Counted from the first letter of the stretch, positions 36,130 to 44,642 are shown. The stretch is 64,000 nt of DNA from CAYNHZ01 sp964397445 (GCA_964397445.1 CAYNHZ010000005.1:1-64000), one strand, 5' to 3'. Numbers and translations are program-made. Notes: a model not told the origin generated them from the sequence alone.

Positions 36130-36203
36130 CGGGATGTGGCGCAGTTGGCTAGCGCGCTGCGTTCGGGACGCAGAGGTCGGGTGTTCGAGTCACCTCATCC
36201 CGA
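36130..36203 (+). tRNA. tRNA-Pro (anticodon CGG)
   Basis: A 74-base cloverleaf with the same acceptor (CGGGATG/CATCCCG) and D-arm as the copy at 35855, anticodon stem CTGCG/CGCAG, loop TTCGGGA (anticodon CGG), T-arm GGGTG/CACCT, discriminator A. No separate -7 box is evident, so it may be co-transcribed with the first tRNA-Pro. Confidence 0.95.
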
Positions 36204-36206
36204 CTA

Positions 36207-36460
36207 TTTATTACCCCCCTTTGTCGTTGTCACGACATTTCCCCCTTAGGGAGAAAAATTCCACGCCTTCCGACCTTGCCGTCTTTTCAAAGTGCAAAAA
36301 GACACGGTCTTACGGCGGCCGCTGATGCGGCTGTTTATTACCCCCCTTTGTCGTTGTCACGACATTTCCCCCTTAGGGAGAAAAATTCCACGCCTTCCGA
36401 CCTTGCCGTCTTTTCAAAGTGCAAAAAGACACGGTCTTATGGCGGCCGCTGATGCGGCGG
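36207..36460. repeat. 127-bp tandem repeat, two near-identical copies
   Basis: 36207-36333 and 36334-36460 start TTTATTACCCCCCTTTG and differ at about one base (TTACGGC versus TTATGGC). Each contains TGTCG-loop-CGACA, a long CCGTCTTTT...AAAAGACACGG stem and GCCGC-TGAT-GCGGC. Frames that read through the repeat are not gene-like. The region from 36461 to 36505 shows nothing notable. Confidence 0.9.
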
Positions 36461-36509
36461 GGGGTTCTTTATTTAAATAAGTAATGATTATACTCGCGCA
36501 CCTGTCTTA

Positions 36510-36555
36510 GAAGCATCTGTAGGACATATTGGTGTGTGAAACAATATATTCGTCA
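36510..36555. repeat. Single diverged copy of the 84-bp repeat family
   Basis: CTTAGAAGCATCTGTAGGAC and the following ATTGGTGTGTG align with CTTAGAAGTGCCTGCTGGGC and ATCGGTGTGTC of the cluster at 8471-8702. The hairpin partner arm is not preserved. It lies directly beyond the 3' end of the peptide operon. Confidence 0.5.
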
Positions 36556-36578
36556 GTAGTAATAGTGTTACCTTTATT

Positions 36579-38774
36579 TTAGAGTTCGAGTTGGTTTTTA
36601 ATGAGGTGGTAGTAGTGGCCTTGTTTGTCAATGAGGTCTTTATGACATCCGCTTTCGATTATTTGACCATTGTCCATCACGAGTATATTGTCTGCATTCT
36701 TTACGCTGCTTAGGCGGTGGGCAACGATGATGACTGTTTTATCTTTGTAATATGGGAGGAGGTTGTTGTTGATCTCTTTTTCATTATTGGAGTCCAATGA
36801 GTTAGTCGCTTCGTCGAAGAGAATAAATGGGGCGTTTTTGTAAACAGCTCTTGCAATTAATAAACGTTGTTTTTGTCCTACGCTAAGCCCCTGCCCCTCC
36901 ATCCCGATGAACGTGTCAAATTTTAGGGGCAATTCGTTGATGGTGTCTTCAATGCAAGCAACTTTTGAGGCATATATAAGTCTATCGTTGTCAATATCAT
37001 TATCTTTCGGAGAGATATTGTGGGCTATTGTGTCAGAAAATATATATCCGTTTTGCATCACTGTGCTGCATTGTTCTCGCCACCAATCGGGATTGTAGTC
37101 ATTAAGATCTCTTTCACCAATCTTAATAGAGCCTGTTTCAGGTCTGTAATATTGTAAAAGAAGTTTGAGAAGTGTAGTTTTACCGCTTCCGCTTGTGCCA
37201 ACTATTGCAGTGGTTTTTCCCCTTTTTATTGTGCAAGAGAGGTTTTTGAGCACAGCTTTGTTGTTAGTAGTATCATATCTAAATGTGATATTGCTGATAT
37301 TTATGTCGCCTTCAAGTGGCTTATCAGGAATTATATGTTCTTCAGTTGACTCATCTTCTTGAAGATAGACATCATTAATGCGATCTAAACTTATTCTTAC
37401 ATCTTGTTGTGAAATAATAAACCCAACAGCTTGTTCGACAGGGATGGCGAGTTGACCGATTATGTATTGAATAGACAACATCATACCGAGCGTGAGATCC
37501 CCCGAAATAACAGATGTTGCTGCCATTACTGTGATAAGTATGTTTTTACCCTCATTGATAAGTACATTCCCAACCTCTGATTGTTGATCTAATTTAAGTG
37601 ATTGAGTGTGAAGTTCAAGCAATTCTAATTGGGTTGTCTCCCAATCTTTAAGTTTCCTATCGGCGCATCCGTGCAATTTCATCTCCTCCATACCTGTGAT
37701 TATCTGATAAATATCACTTTGATTCTTAGCTCTTTTGTTGAAAAATTTATAATTGAGAAGTCTCCTTTTTCTAAGGAAGCGCGAAACCCAAATTGCATAC
37801 AACAATCCGGAAATAATAAATATGAAGAAAATATTGAGATTATAGTATAGTAATACAACAGAGAAAACGGTAAGGGTGAAAAATGAAAAAATCGTCTCTA
37901 ACGATTTGGTAGTGATAAATGTTTCAACTATTTTGTGGTCATCTATCCTTTGGAGTATATCACCACTTTTTTTCGAGTAAAAAAATGACATAGGTAATCT
38001 GACCATTTTTTTAAGAAAATCCGATATGAGAGATAGATTGATTCTTACGCTTATTCTCAATAAGATCCATCTTCTAATAAAATCTCCAGCAGTTCTACCT
38101 ACAATTAATGCCAATTGAGCAAATAGAATGAGATAAATAAATCTCAAATTACTCTCACCAATACCTATGTCAACAATTGTTTGAGTAAGAAAAGGTAATA
38201 CCAATTGGAGGCAAGAGGCAATAAGAACGCACAATGCAATTTTGATCAGCTCCTTTTTATATCTTCTGAAATAACCTAATAGAAGTTGCACACCTCTCCA
38301 TCTATCTTTATTATCAAGTTCCTTGAAATCATTACTCTTCTCAAAAAACATCAAAATACCTGATCCCTTATCCTTTCTAATCCAATGCTCTCTCATCTCA
38401 TCCTCAGTGAAATCAACCTCACCAAATGAAGGGTCAGCAACTTTGAAAACTCTTTTTTTATCTGAATGAGTTATGCGATATAAGACAACAAAATGTCTTT
38501 CATTCCAGTGCAAAATCGCAGGAAGCGGTTTGGTCTTTACCAATTCATCTATTGATAATGCTACCCCTGTCCCTTTCAAACCAATCTTCTCAGCTGCCTC
38601 TTTGATGGCTGAAAAGGAGATACCATTTGGAGTGGTGTTGCATATTGATGAGAATTTTTCACGAGGCAATGAACAACCGAAATGATCTGCTACCATTTGA
38701 AGAGAGGCGCTTCCACAATCCATAGCATCATATTGTATCTGTATCTTGAAATCTCTCTTTCGTCTCATATACAT
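36579..38774 (-). CDS. Peptidase-containing ABC exporter (C39 type) of a modified peptide
   Basis: This protein cuts double-glycine leaders and exports the core peptide through the inner membrane. The 731 residues contain an N-terminal C39 cysteine peptidase (Cys20 in MDCGSASLQMV, His94 in NERHFVVLY, Asp114 in ADPSFGE), an ABC transmembrane domain with about six helices (about 175-460), and an ATPase with Walker A GTSGSGKTTLL, signature LSVGQKQRL and Walker B FILFDEAT. All catalytic residues are present. It is the last gene of the peptide operon, 23 bases after the outer-membrane barrel gene. A second ATG two codons downstream is an alternative start. Confidence 0.93.
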   Translation of the reverse strand: MYMRRKRDFKIQIQYDAMDCGSASLQMVADHFGCSLPREKFSSICNTTPNGISFSAIKEAAEKIGLKGTGVALSIDELVKTKPLPAILHWNERHFVVLYRITHSDKKRVFKVADPSFGEVDFTEDEMREHWIRKDKGSGILMFFEKSNDFKELDNKDRWRGVQLLLGYFRRYKKELIKIALCVLIASCLQLVLPFLTQTIVDIGIGESNLRFIYLILFAQLALIVGRTAGDFIRRWILLRISVRINLSLISDFLKKMVRLPMSFFYSKKSGDILQRIDDHKIVETFITTKSLETIFSFFTLTVFSVVLLYYNLNIFFIFIISGLLYAIWVSRFLRKRRLLNYKFFNKRAKNQSDIYQIITGMEEMKLHGCADRKLKDWETTQLELLELHTQSLKLDQQSEVGNVLINEGKNILITVMAATSVISGDLTLGMMLSIQYIIGQLAIPVEQAVGFIISQQDVRISLDRINDVYLQEDESTEEHIIPDKPLEGDINISNITFRYDTTNNKAVLKNLSCTIKRGKTTAIVGTSGSGKTTLLKLLLQYYRPETGSIKIGERDLNDYNPDWWREQCSTVMQNGYIFSDTIAHNISPKDNDIDNDRLIYASKVACIEDTINELPLKFDTFIGMEGQGLSVGQKQRLLIARAVYKNAPFILFDEATNSLDSNNEKEINNNLLPYYKDKTVIIVAHRLSSVKNADNILVMDNGQIIESGCHKDLIDKQGHYYHLIKNQLEL

Positions 38775-38797
38775 AGTGGTAAATAATAGATCAAATA

Positions 38798-41128
38798 CTA
38801 ATCGGAACGAGAGTCCTTATCGTAGTATGTTTTGATATTTGACCTCTTAATCCCTTTCTTTGACATAAAATAGAAATCTATACGAAACATCACACCAGAC
38901 TGGTTTTTTCTGTAAGAATAATTAATATTTTCGTAATTATTCATAATTATGTGATCAATTTCTGGTGAGTAAAGTGGAGACCAGTATGAGAGGGTAAGTG
39001 TCATACCTATTTTACTGAAATGTTTTCTGAAATTGACAGTTGAAATATTGTAAGTTGGATCTGTATAACCAGTTGAAAAAGCTGAACGACTTTTATATGA
39101 GGCTGAGGCATATAACATCATATCGTATGGAAGATAGATAGAGATATCGAGTAGAAATTGGTATGAAAATGTTTCGCGTCTTTGTTCGAATGTATTGTAT
39201 ATATCATATATCAAAATTACAGCCGGATCTATATCTAACCACTCCCAAGGACTGTAAACCACCGATGCTACATATCCTATCCTGTCTAAACTTCCACTGT
39301 TTACTATCATCTTTGTCAAATTTAGATCTGTATCATAAAAATACCCTGTACTTTGAAGGTTGATTTGGTGATAATAGGTAGGACCTGTTGTAATACGTAT
39401 TTTCTTTCCGTTATATGCGTATTGTAAATCAAACTTATTTGTCATTGTTTGTTTTAGATCAGGATTGCCTTTCCATACTGTCTTGTCGTCCTGTTTTATT
39501 GAATAAGGTACTAAATACCAAGCGCTTGGATAGAATGCTCTTCTGTAATAATCAAATCTGAAGCTACTCTTTCCATCCAACCTATATACAGCTCCTGCGT
39601 GTGGTTGAAATGAAAATTGGGAATTTGATTTGAAATTCGCATTGTGAAAAATATTACTATTTCCCTCACCTTTAAGCCCGACTTTAAATCCCCATTTATC
39701 AAAATCTGCACTGAGATCCGAGAAGATATTGTATTGGTAGTTGTAATAATTTTGAGGGTTATTTGGTTCGCTTTCAACTTCACTATGTTGGTTTCTGTAA
39801 TATACTTGTGCTCCGGCTGTAAAAGTGAGAGTTTTGTTAATTTTATTGTTGTAATTGACTATCAGATTGGCTGAAAATCTATTTCCTTTCTCGAGACTTG
39901 ATACCTCTCTTCCATCTGTTTCGTAAATAGTGTTTGAAATATCCTTATTATCTGAATACCCAATATTTGAAGTTAAAGATATAAAATCTGTATCCTTGTT
40001 TTTCATCGTATGTTTGTAGTGAAGAGTATAGTTGCCGATAAAATAATTATGGGCAAATCTTTGATTATAAGGGCTCAATATATTGGTAGTATCTCCATTT
40101 ATATCTGTGAAGAGTTGATTGTATTGGTATCTTTTATCTGCACTTATGAGTTCGGTTTGAGTAGTGATATTAAAATAATCCCTTTTGGTTATATTCCAGT
40201 CAAAATTGAGATTAAATGTGTGGTCAAGTTCTCTTTCTTTTATCCCTTCACCATCTGTTATATATCTTGCTCCTGTTAACTTGTCAATACGTTGTGTCTT
40301 TAAAATAGATTTAGGATTGCGGAAATAGTTGGTGTAAAGAAATTCTACTTTTGCCTTCTCACCCCCATATCCGACACCTGCATAAAAATCGTTGTCCCAA
40401 CTTGGTGCTCTAAGCATCTCTTGAAATCCTGTTTCAATTCCACGCCTTATGACCTTTTTCATCACAATATTAATTACTGCATCGTAACTTTGATTAATAT
40501 CTCCTGATGGCATAGTAATTACCTCAACCTTTTCAATGTCACGATAGTTTACCCTTCTTAGGTCTATCGATTGTCCGGTATTGACCCCATTTATCATTAT
40601 TAATGTATTTGATTTTCCTATGACTTTGGCAGACTGTCCGTCAGGTCCAGCCTTGATCTGAGGCAATTTATTGAGGATATCTGAGGTTTGAATAACCCCC
40701 TTAAGTAGTGTGCTGTCAATAGAGAATATATCTTTACCAACTAATCTTTCAACCTCTCCGCTTGCAACTATTTTTGCCCCCTTTAAACTCTCAATATCTT
40801 CCTCTAAAAGGACATCACCAAGATTTAAATGTTTGGATACATTTTTGCCGTCAATTTTAATGATTTTTTTCAGGTTGTATCCAAATCGAAATATTATAGA
40901 ATACTTATCATCTTCAATATTAACCTTTTCAAATGAAAACCTACCATCTTTTGATTCTATTAAGGCAGCAAATACCAAACTGTCTTTACTGTTTGTGATT
41001 TGTATGGTTGAATATTGCAAACTGTCGCCATTCTCTTTTTCGATAACCCTGCCAGAGATAGTTATGTTTTTAGCGTTGGCTTCGATTGCGCAAATTCCTA
41101 TTATTAAGAGTATTATTATTCGTTTCAT
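38798..41128 (-). CDS. TonB-receptor-like outer-membrane beta-barrel protein
   Basis: The 776 residues have a signal peptide (MKRIIILLIIGICAIEANA), a carboxypeptidase-regulatory-like beta domain (about 22-110), a plug-like segment (about 125-225, with LMINGVNTGQSIDLRRV and VEVITMPSGDINQ) and a C-terminal beta-barrel of the OMP_b-brl_3 type with alternating aromatic strands. No SusD partner is present. The gene lies 5 bases after the radical SAM gene in the operon, so it may move the mature peptide across the outer membrane or take it up with a ligand. No TonB box could be identified with confidence. Confidence 0.85.
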   Translation of the reverse strand: MKRIIILLIIGICAIEANAKNITISGRVIEKENGDSLQYSTIQITNSKDSLVFAALIESKDGRFSFEKVNIEDDKYSIIFRFGYNLKKIIKIDGKNVSKHLNLGDVLLEEDIESLKGAKIVASGEVERLVGKDIFSIDSTLLKGVIQTSDILNKLPQIKAGPDGQSAKVIGKSNTLIMINGVNTGQSIDLRRVNYRDIEKVEVITMPSGDINQSYDAVINIVMKKVIRRGIETGFQEMLRAPSWDNDFYAGVGYGGEKAKVEFLYTNYFRNPKSILKTQRIDKLTGARYITDGEGIKERELDHTFNLNFDWNITKRDYFNITTQTELISADKRYQYNQLFTDINGDTTNILSPYNQRFAHNYFIGNYTLHYKHTMKNKDTDFISLTSNIGYSDNKDISNTIYETDGREVSSLEKGNRFSANLIVNYNNKINKTLTFTAGAQVYYRNQHSEVESEPNNPQNYYNYQYNIFSDLSADFDKWGFKVGLKGEGNSNIFHNANFKSNSQFSFQPHAGAVYRLDGKSSFRFDYYRRAFYPSAWYLVPYSIKQDDKTVWKGNPDLKQTMTNKFDLQYAYNGKKIRITTGPTYYHQINLQSTGYFYDTDLNLTKMIVNSGSLDRIGYVASVVYSPWEWLDIDPAVILIYDIYNTFEQRRETFSYQFLLDISIYLPYDMMLYASASYKSRSAFSTGYTDPTYNISTVNFRKHFSKIGMTLTLSYWSPLYSPEIDHIIMNNYENINYSYRKNQSGVMFRIDFYFMSKKGIKRSNIKTYYDKDSRSD

Positions 41129-41133
41129 AATGT

Positions 41134-42645
41134 TTACCAGATTAAAGTGTCATTTTTTTGTAGTGGTGCATAGTGACAATCAGGACTTGGAAATAGCCAC
41201 TTATCCTCACCGTATGCTGCCATTATATCTGTCCAGCACACCCCTTTATTATATCTGCAATCTTCAAATTCGGTGCAATTTGAGCAAGGACTCTCTTTTG
41301 GAAAGATGGATTGAGGTATATAGAAAAGGTTTTTTGCCCTTTCGGAACTCCAAACATCCATTATTGAATTGTTTAAAATATTGCCAAAGGAGAGATTCTT
41401 ATTGAAATATGCCTCTTCACACATAGTTACATCTCCATTTGGAAGTATCATAAATGAGGTGAGATTGCCAGAACAACTCGCCCTTTCGTAGAAATTTCTC
41501 TTTTTTGTCTCAAATGGAATCTCATCTCTACCCTCTTTTTCCGGTATGTCAGTATTCAATCTGAAATGATTCTCCTCTCCAATTCTGCTTGCGAGATCTT
41601 TAATTTCCAATATTTGCTTCTCTGTCAGACGAAAATGAAAAAACTCCTCTTGTGTTTTATAGAGTGAGTGTCCGGGGGCGGTGAGTTCAACGATAATGAT
41701 ATTCTCATACTTGTCTAAATACCGTATAAATTTCTCTATCCTTTCAATATTGTATATTGGGTTGGTTATCACGGCTTTAATCTTAATTTTAAAATCGGCA
41801 GAATTGAGCAACTCTATAGTATTGAGAATTTTCTTATGGTACCCTTTTCCTACACGAAGATTTGTTATAAGATCATCTTCAAATATTGAGTCTAATGATA
41901 TTTGAATCTCTTTTGTTCCGGTAGCCTTTAGCCTTTTGACTTCTTCATCATTGAGTGGATATTTTGATGAAATATATACTGAATACCCTGCACTGTACAT
42001 TGTAGTCAGCAGTTTCTCCCAATCTTTATATAAAAACAACTCTCCTCCATGAATGTCGAAAGAGACGATACCAATCTTTTTGGCCTCTTCTATCAGCCCT
42101 TTTATCCTTTCAAACGGGATTGCGCAATCTTGGATTATCCTTTTGTCAGCATAGCAATAGATACAATTTGTAACGCAGTGATTGCTGATCAAAATAGAGG
42201 CAAAAATTGGTTTATTGAGCCTTTTATTAATTAGATCTACCTTGCAGTCTATCGCAAAATCATCTGCTGAGTATCTGATAGGTTTAACCCCTTCTTTCTT
42301 CTCGATTATCACTCTATCAGGTAGATAGAAGAAGCAACCATCATATTCTACTCCGAGAGAGGTGGGATTGTCTATCATTTTTGAGGCTATTCTGATAGCA
42401 TCATCTCTGCTTATGTCAAAATACTCAACAATATCTGACAACGTCTCATCTAAATATTTGTCCCCGTTGAAAAAAGAGAGAAACATTGCATACATTGGGT
42501 GAATAATGGTTGAGATGTCGTTTACATCCAATCCTATAAATGAATTGTTGTCTGCTGTTGCGAGGACTGAACGGGTTATATCGTTGCGAAGTACATAGCC
42601 AGGATTGAGTATATATATACTTTTAAGTTGCTCTGTAATATTCAT
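41134..42645 (-). CDS. Radical SAM/SPASM peptide maturase
   Basis: The 503 residues have three parts: an N-terminal segment (about 1-125) that includes a PqqD-like recognition fold (LDETLSDIVEYFDISRDDAI); a radical SAM core with the cluster motif C-x3-C-x2-C at Cys157, Cys161 and Cys164 (NHCVTNCIYCY) and the GGE-like SFDIHGGELFL; and a C-terminal SPASM domain (about 385-490) with many cysteines, such as ERASCSGNLTSF, VTMCEEA, CSNCTEFEDC and DCHY, that bind extra Fe-S clusters. Such enzymes make thioether or carbon-carbon links in peptides. It lies 10 bases after the small DUF6934-like gene and downstream of the two Cys-rich precursors. Confidence 0.92.
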   Translation of the reverse strand: MNITEQLKSIYILNPGYVLRNDITRSVLATADNNSFIGLDVNDISTIIHPMYAMFLSFFNGDKYLDETLSDIVEYFDISRDDAIRIASKMIDNPTSLGVEYDGCFFYLPDRVIIEKKEGVKPIRYSADDFAIDCKVDLINKRLNKPIFASILISNHCVTNCIYCYADKRIIQDCAIPFERIKGLIEEAKKIGIVSFDIHGGELFLYKDWEKLLTTMYSAGYSVYISSKYPLNDEEVKRLKATGTKEIQISLDSIFEDDLITNLRVGKGYHKKILNTIELLNSADFKIKIKAVITNPIYNIERIEKFIRYLDKYENIIIVELTAPGHSLYKTQEEFFHFRLTEKQILEIKDLASRIGEENHFRLNTDIPEKEGRDEIPFETKKRNFYERASCSGNLTSFMILPNGDVTMCEEAYFNKNLSFGNILNNSIMDVWSSERAKNLFYIPQSIFPKESPCSNCTEFEDCRYNKGVCWTDIMAAYGEDKWLFPSPDCHYAPLQKNDTLIW

Positions 42646-42655
42646 AATTGTTTTA

Positions 42656-43102
42656 TTAATGATTAGATTTGAGTAAAACCGCTCCGTATCTCCCCTCTTT
42701 TTTGTATGTTTCCCATTTTCCGAAGCGGTTATAACCGTAAAAAATAAATCTTTCAGTCGTTAATTCCCAATTGGAGGCAATCCATATCGTAAACAATCTT
42801 GTCCTTGCCATATCGAGCCCGCTGAATTTGATCAATCTTGCAGAGTCTTTATTTACAAAATCATATAGTATCTCTGCAACTTCTGATATCGTATCCTTGT
42901 AATTGTTGTCTCTTGTCCTAAACGAAGTGTCAATCTCATCACTATCTTTATCCAATACTCCAAATTCGCATTGATAGATATTGTCTATTCCTGAGGGTAT
43001 CAGTCGTACTGCCAAATTAGAGTATGATCTATTTAGTTGTAATGGAGAGGTATAATATTCACCATTGAAAATAAAATTGCGACTAAAAGAGTTTTTTGTC
43101 AT
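42656..43102 (-). CDS. Small DUF6934-like protein of the peptide operon
   Basis: The 148 residues have no signal peptide or Cys-rich region. A likely family match is DUF6934, from the segment LARTRLFTIWIAS in the form SGLDMARTRLFTIWI and the end FYGYNRFGKWETYKKEGRYGAVLLK. Its function is unknown. It sits between the precursor genes and the maturase, so it may bind the leader, serve as a chaperone, or give immunity. The family name is from pattern memory and is not certain. Confidence 0.6.
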   Translation of the reverse strand: MTKNSFSRNFIFNGEYYTSPLQLNRSYSNLAVRLIPSGIDNIYQCEFGVLDKDSDEIDTSFRTRDNNYKDTISEVAEILYDFVNKDSARLIKFSGLDMARTRLFTIWIASNWELTTERFIFYGYNRFGKWETYKKEGRYGAVLLKSNH

Positions 43103-43111
43103 TCTTTATAG

Positions 43112-43303
43112 TCATTTTTGTGGCTTCTCCCCAGGATCAAGAATAACCCCTTTTTGGTTGTCTTTCTGGCAACTTTTGCAGCTTGATTGGCAACTTTTGC
43201 AAGTTTGGTCGCAAGTGCCACCGACTGCTTCATCTAACTCTTTTGAGTTTAAGATGTTCGATTGTCCGATTGAAGGATAATCAGATTTGTTAATTGTCTT
43301 CAT
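43112..43303 (-). CDS. Precursor peptide 1 with double-glycine leader and Cys-repeat core
   Basis: A 63-residue peptide. Leader residues 1-29 end in ILNSKELDEAVGG, the class of leader cut by C39 peptidases. The core starts TCDQTCKSCQSSCKSCQ, with five Cys. The seven-residue unit x-[TS]-C-K-S-C-Q occurs twice (Q-T and S-S), and the DNA shows the matching 21-base repeat around GGCAACTTTTGCA. A basic, Cys-free tail (KDNQKGVILDPGEKPQK) follows. There is a 48-base gap to precursor 2 and a 9-base gap to the next gene. Confidence 0.85.
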   Translation of the reverse strand: MKTINKSDYPSIGQSNILNSKELDEAVGGTCDQTCKSCQSSCKSCQKDNQKGVILDPGEKPQK

Positions 43304-43351
43304 AATGTTTAATAATTAATAATTAATTAAAAAAGTAGATACAAATGGAGG

Positions 43352-43531
43352 TTACTTCTTGTTTTCTCCGTTTTTATGTCCCGAATCGCATCTTTTGCAA
43401 GTTGAATCGCATCTTTTGCAGGTGTGTGAGCAGCACCCACCGATGGTGTTATCCATCTCGCTTTCGGTCAAAATGTGTGAATCCGAAATTTTTGGATATT
43501 TATTAATAGAAGGGTTATTTGAGATCTTCAT
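43352..43531 (-). CDS. Precursor peptide 2 with double-glycine leader and Cys-repeat core
   Basis: I chose the ATG at 43531 (59 residues): it gives a leader similar in length to precursor 1, while the in-frame ATG at 43585 would extend into a terminator hairpin. The leader ends SHILTESEMDNTIGG; the core starts CCSHTCKRCDSTCKRCD, with six Cys and two copies of x-T-C-K-R-C-D. The tail is SGHKNGENKK. The 21-base DNA repeat contains GAATCGCATCTTTTGCA. It is the first gene of the operon, read leftward. A -7-like TATTTTTG (43574-43581, minus) overlaps the hairpin and has no clear -33 partner. Confidence 0.85.
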   Translation of the reverse strand: MKISNNPSINKYPKISDSHILTESEMDNTIGGCCSHTCKRCDSTCKRCDSGHKNGENKK

Positions 43532-43546
43532 ATAGGTTAATTCTTT

Positions 43547-43567
43547 CGTTAGTTGCGTTAGTTGCGA
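43547..43567. repeat. Short direct repeat in the peptide operon leader
   Basis: CGTTAGTTG occurs twice in a row (starting at about 43547 and 43557) just upstream of the precursor 2 start. Its significance is unknown; it could be a regulator site. Confidence 0.4.
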
Positions 43568-43573
43568 ATATAA

Positions 43574-43613
43574 CAAAAATATCATTCAAAAAAAATTCTG
43601 AATGATATTTTTG
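43574..43613. terminator. Hairpin terminator after the ROK kinase operon
   Basis: CAAAAATATCATTCA (43574-43588) pairs perfectly over 15 bases with TGAATGATATTTTTG (43599-43613). Read leftward it ends in TTTTTG and would end transcription of the perR-ROK operon before the peptide operon begins. The stem is AT-rich, so termination may be incomplete. It overlaps the likely -7 region of the precursor genes. Confidence 0.6.
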
Positions 43614-43650
43614 AAAATAATTATTATGTCAACTTAGAATAGTTGGTGAT

Positions 43651-44622
43651 TTAGAGCTCCCAACCTAATGCGCTTGCTCCAAGAATGGCTGCGTCAGAGT
43701 CTTTTAATGTAGAATAAAGTAATTTTACTTTCCATTTCCATATTTCAAGCAGATTGTCGTTCATCGTCTTAATGATGGTGTCGGTCATAAACTCTTTTGA
43801 TTTTGTAAGTCCCCCAAACAATATTATTGCTTCAGGTGCACTGAAAGCCACAAATGAAGCAAAACATTCACCCATAATTTTGGCTGTATATTCAAATATC
43901 TCTATTGCTAATTTATCCCCTTTTTTAGCAGCTTCATAGACATCTTTCGAGGTGATTTTGTCGATAGGGTGCTCCCTGAGAATACTCTCCTTTTTAGAGG
44001 TGAGTAATAACTCTGTAGCACTTCTGGCTACCCCTATTGCAGAGGTGTAGGTCTCAAGGCACCCCTTGAGACCGCAATTGCATTGTCTTCCATTTCTTAT
44101 TGCCACAGTGTGACCAAGTTCCCCGGCAAAGCCGTCGTGACCATATACAACTTTTCCATCTATAACAATGCCACTTCCAACTCCGGTTCCTAATGTTATC
44201 ATAATGAAGTCTTTCATCCCTTTTGCTACCCCATAGGTCATCTCACCCACAGCTGCTGCATTTGCATCATTTGTAATAGCAACAGGTATTCCAACAATAT
44301 CACTCACCATCTTCTTTATAAAAATAATCATCGGTTTACCGTTTTTATCATACCCCCATTTTAGATTTGGGGCAAACTCTATTGTCCCCTTAAAATAATT
44401 TCCGTTTGGAGCACCAATCCCTATCCCTTTAATTTTCTCTTTTCCCCCTGCTTTCACCACTAAATCGTTGATAGCGTTGGTAAGGTCTTCTACAAAAGAG
44501 GAGAGCTCTGTTTGGAGTGAGGAGATAACACTTTGCATCAATATATTTCCCCGAGCATCGACAATTCCCAATTTTGTACTCTGTCCACCTACATCAACTC
44601 CGATTACTAATGACTTTTCCAT
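43651..44622 (-). CDS. ROK family sugar kinase (probable glucokinase)
   Basis: It phosphorylates a hexose, probably glucose, in the cytoplasm. The 323 residues have the ATP-binding N-terminus GVDVGGQSTKLGIVD, a TLGTGVGSGIVIDG loop, sugar-contact residues GELGHT and the zinc site CNCGLKGCLE (C-x-C-G-x2-G-C-x-E). It lacks an HTH domain, so it is a kinase and not a NagC-type repressor. It is last in an operon after a sugar transporter (20-base gap), so uptake and phosphorylation are coupled. Confidence 0.88.
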   Translation of the reverse strand: MEKSLVIGVDVGGQSTKLGIVDARGNILMQSVISSLQTELSSFVEDLTNAINDLVVKAGGKEKIKGIGIGAPNGNYFKGTIEFAPNLKWGYDKNGKPMIIFIKKMVSDIVGIPVAITNDANAAAVGEMTYGVAKGMKDFIMITLGTGVGSGIVIDGKVVYGHDGFAGELGHTVAIRNGRQCNCGLKGCLETYTSAIGVARSATELLLTSKKESILREHPIDKITSKDVYEAAKKGDKLAIEIFEYTAKIMGECFASFVAFSAPEAIILFGGLTKSKEFMTDTIIKTMNDNLLEIWKWKVKLLYSTLKDSDAAILGASALGWEL

Positions 44623-44642
44623 AATATTCTGTTTAAATTAGG

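Noticed and set aside
36016..36480. Three overlapping short frames around the second tRNA-Pro
   Set aside because: They read through a tRNA gene and the tandem 127-bp repeats; their similarity to each other comes from the DNA repeats.
43112..43531. Classical CXXX-repeat precursor class
   Set aside because: That class has a Cys every fourth residue; here the spacing alternates 4 and 3. The relation remains possible but the pattern is different.
36579..43531. Lanthipeptide cluster
   Set aside because: No LanB, LanC, LanM or LanKC-like gene is present; the only modifying enzyme seen is radical SAM/SPASM.
43532..43585. Earlier ATG for precursor 2, adding 18 residues
   Set aside because: It would extend into the terminator stem; the ATG at 43531 gives a leader like that of precursor 1.
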